Part shown: positions 14,439 through 15,369 of the stretch, one piece after another
Position numbering within the stretch: the stretch's first letter is position 1
Layout of the letters: each line of letters starts with the position of its first letter
Assembly: GCA_021786335.1 (NCBI GenBank)
Contig: JAJYNM010000072.1
Coordinates: 1-15,369 of the forward strand
Source: an archaeon
GTDB lineage: Archaea > Thermoproteota > Nitrososphaeria > Nitrososphaerales > UBA183
Direction of reading: 5' to 3'
Length of the DNA: 15,369 nucleotides
Made by a program: the position numbers and the translations under genes
Notes under the pieces: generated by a model
The model's input: only the letters and a program-made list of their open reading frames with translations
The model's database searches: none
Told to the model about the DNA's origin: nothing

Positions 14439-14709
14439 CGCGCGTTATTCAGGTAAGCGGCCGGCATTGAACCGGTTGTCAGTCCAGCAGGTAAGCAAAG
14501 CAATGCAGAATCTTTTTCATACTTTTCAGGGCCGAAACGGACATCGGTACGACGGGACCTGCTGAATTGTCTGAGGGCGGGGCATGCTGGTAGCCGCTCC
14601 CATGGGCGGAGAAAAATGCCCTCTGATGGCGTAGATGCAGCGAGTGCCTTCCGGTCTGAACCCTTGGCCTCACTGGCGCATTTATACTCAAAGGAGCTAA
14701 AGCACTGAC
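14439..14709. other. Gene-free stretch with a nested hairpin
   Basis: No gene is supported. A two-tier hairpin lies at about 14580-14621: outer stem GGGCAT/ATGCCC, inner stem CCGCTC/GGGCGG around loop CCAT. It is the only clear structure here and could be a processed RNA, a terminator-like element or chance. TTTATACT at 14681-14688 is a good TATA box facing right. Confidence 0.35.
14681..14688 (+). promoter_or_regulatory. TATA box of a decayed gene
   Basis: TTTATACT is centred 25.5 nt before a GTG at 14710, the same geometry as intact leaderless genes in this window. The frame behind it is now broken. Confidence 0.4.
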
Positions 14710-14868
14710 GTGAACCAAAAGGGTCCAGCTCGAAGGAGGCCAGAGGACCCCTAGGAAGGCGATTCTACTAGAATAGGAAGCCGCCCTTGGCAGTGGGTTC
14801 AGTCCTTCCGCGTCATGAACCCGTCCGTTTCGGGACCATTTCTAGCTGCATTTTGGCAGCGAGCCCCC
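14710..14868 (+). pseudogene. Probable remnant of a TetR-type regulator N-terminus
   Basis: From GTG 14710 the frame reads MNQKGPARRRPEDP and stops. In the next frame it continues PRKAILLE, a stop, EAALGSGFSPSAS, a stop, and further on LHFGSEP. The pieces fall in the order of a TetR DNA-binding domain, where RRRPED-x-R-x-AIL-x-AA leads to a GF(S/A) turn and later to (Y/L)xHFGSKE. One frameshift and at least three stops are needed, and about eight residues are missing before HFGSE, so nothing functional remains. The match rests on short motifs recognised by eye, so the family call is tentative. Confidence 0.35.
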
Positions 14869-14969
14869 CGGGCGCGAACCCATCACCGTGGCCTTGACAC
14901 CCATACGAGTGCCCGAGCCCCGCTAGCGCATAACGAGCATGACTCTGCTTAGGCCCGCATCTGCATGCC

Positions 14970-14987
14970 CGAATCCCGGCCGGGGCA
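14970..14987 (+). repeat. Attachment-site repeat, right copy
   Basis: cgaatcccggccggggca is an exact 18-base copy of the tRNA-Glu 3' end. The bases to its left do not continue the tRNA (no T-stem 5' strand, no anticodon arm), so this is a fragment and not a second tRNA. Confidence 0.7.
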
Positions 14988-15083
14988 TTAACTTTGCGGT
15001 ATCACTTCCCCTCCCAGGGTTCCAATGAGGCGGGTATGATGTTCCAATGCAGGCGCCTGCCTCGGCAAGGAGACAAGCCCTAA

Positions 15084-15369
15084 TTCGTCCCCCATGCGCC
15101 ACTTGACGAGATCACGAAGCGGACGGGCCTCAGGGACGGAGAGGAGGCTCTCTACCCGTGCGAGGGGCCGTTCAGGATCGTCAGGGCGGACGACCCTGAG
15201 ACATGGAAGAGCTACCTCTTCGCCACCAACATGGCCTGCAGACCGAAGAGGGTGCTGGAGCGCTACAAGAGGAGATGGGGCATCGAGAACTCATACAAGG
15301 AGCACAACGTCTTCCTAGCGAAGACGACCTCGAAGAACTACACCGTGAGGCTACTCTACTACGCCATCG
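15084..15369 (+). pseudogene. DDE transposase (IS4-like) fragment, truncated at 5' end and by window edge
   Basis: The frame is open after a stop at 15081 to the window end. It contains LYPCEGPFRIVR, SYLFATNM, then ERYKRRWGIENSYKEHNVF and KTTSKNYTVRLLYYAI. The Y-x2-RWGIE-x2-YKE block carries the catalytic Glu of IS4-type DDE transposases, and the FATN and vrLLYyA segments fit archaeal members. No start codon is available before the conserved part, and the region carrying the two catalytic Asp residues is absent upstream, so the gene is 5'-truncated. The break lies about 100 nt right of the island's right repeat. The 3' end is beyond the window. Confidence 0.75.

Larger units (their letters stand above)
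7571..14987. mobile_element. Putative integrated island bounded by tRNA-Glu 3' end repeats
   Basis: The last 18 bases of the tRNA gene (7571-7588) recur exactly and in the same orientation at 14970-14987. This is the usual signature of tyrosine-recombinase integration into a tRNA, which leaves an intact tRNA on one side and a copy of its 3' end on the other. A third, shorter copy at 9203-9215 suggests two adjoining or successive insertions, of about 1.6 and 5.8 kb. Contents are accessory: SDR enzyme, reductase, two Rieske proteins, regulators, an exported protein and gene remnants. No integrase, replication protein or origin is visible, so the element looks decayed or was mobilised by an enzyme encoded elsewhere. 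Confidence 0.6.

Noticed and set aside
14966..14990. A second tRNA-Glu gene at the right repeat
   Set aside because: Only the 3' strand of the T and acceptor stems is present; the rest of the cloverleaf is missing.
15018..15052. Repeated GTTCCAATG as a possible CRISPR or terminal repeat
   Set aside because: Two short copies about 20 nt apart, without regular spacers or further units; no CRISPR array or cas gene is present in the window.

Overview
The window is archaeal. It carries an A-type (archaeal/vacuolar-type) H+-ATPase operon, an archaeal-type prenyl synthase, TATA boxes placed 26-30 nt ahead of start codons (mostly leaderless genes), and a tRNA gene that appears to contain an intron. 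The GC-rich coding, the exported protein style and the two Rieske ferredoxins suggest a member of the TACK group, perhaps Nitrososphaerota. That placement is inference; no rRNA or other decisive marker is present.

Region 1 (1-5737, + strand) is the ATPase operon: atpA (5' end outside the window), atpB, atpD, an unrecognised 64-residue one-helix membrane protein, a 110-residue coiled coil like subunit H that has no ATG/GTG/TTG start, and atpI. Genes overlap or nearly touch. Subunits K, E, C and F are not downstream of atpI. Region 2 (5810-7442) has a short polyprenyl synthase (- strand) and an unknown gene (+ strand). The two diverge from one palindromic TATA box lying exactly 29.5 nt from each proposed start codon.

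Region 3 begins with tRNA-Glu(UUC) at 7479-7588, whose D-loop holds about 36 extra bases. The last 18 bases of this tRNA recur exactly at 14970-14987, and a decayed 13-base copy lies at 9203-9215. The 7.4 kb between the outer copies therefore looks like an integrated island, possibly two joined elements. I see no integrase, so it is probably old or was mobilised in trans. Its edges hold debris: an SDR enzyme whose catalytic Tyr/Lys segment seems deleted, a SnoaL-like remnant, a probable TetR remnant, and a truncated DDE transposase just outside the right edge.

The island core (9718-14438) is a redox cassette. It contains an FAD/NADH ferredoxin reductase, a Rieske ferredoxin with a four-cysteine protein in an opposing operon, a paired-CBS protein, a cysteine-rich exported protein, a SufR-like four-cysteine winged-helix regulator, and a second Rieske ferredoxin directly behind the regulator. 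The CBS and regulator promoters share a nearly identical block (ATAAATA, 2 nt, TTTTGGTGT). I infer a small regulon controlled by the Fe-S-type regulator. No oxygenase or other terminal acceptor for the Rieske proteins is visible.
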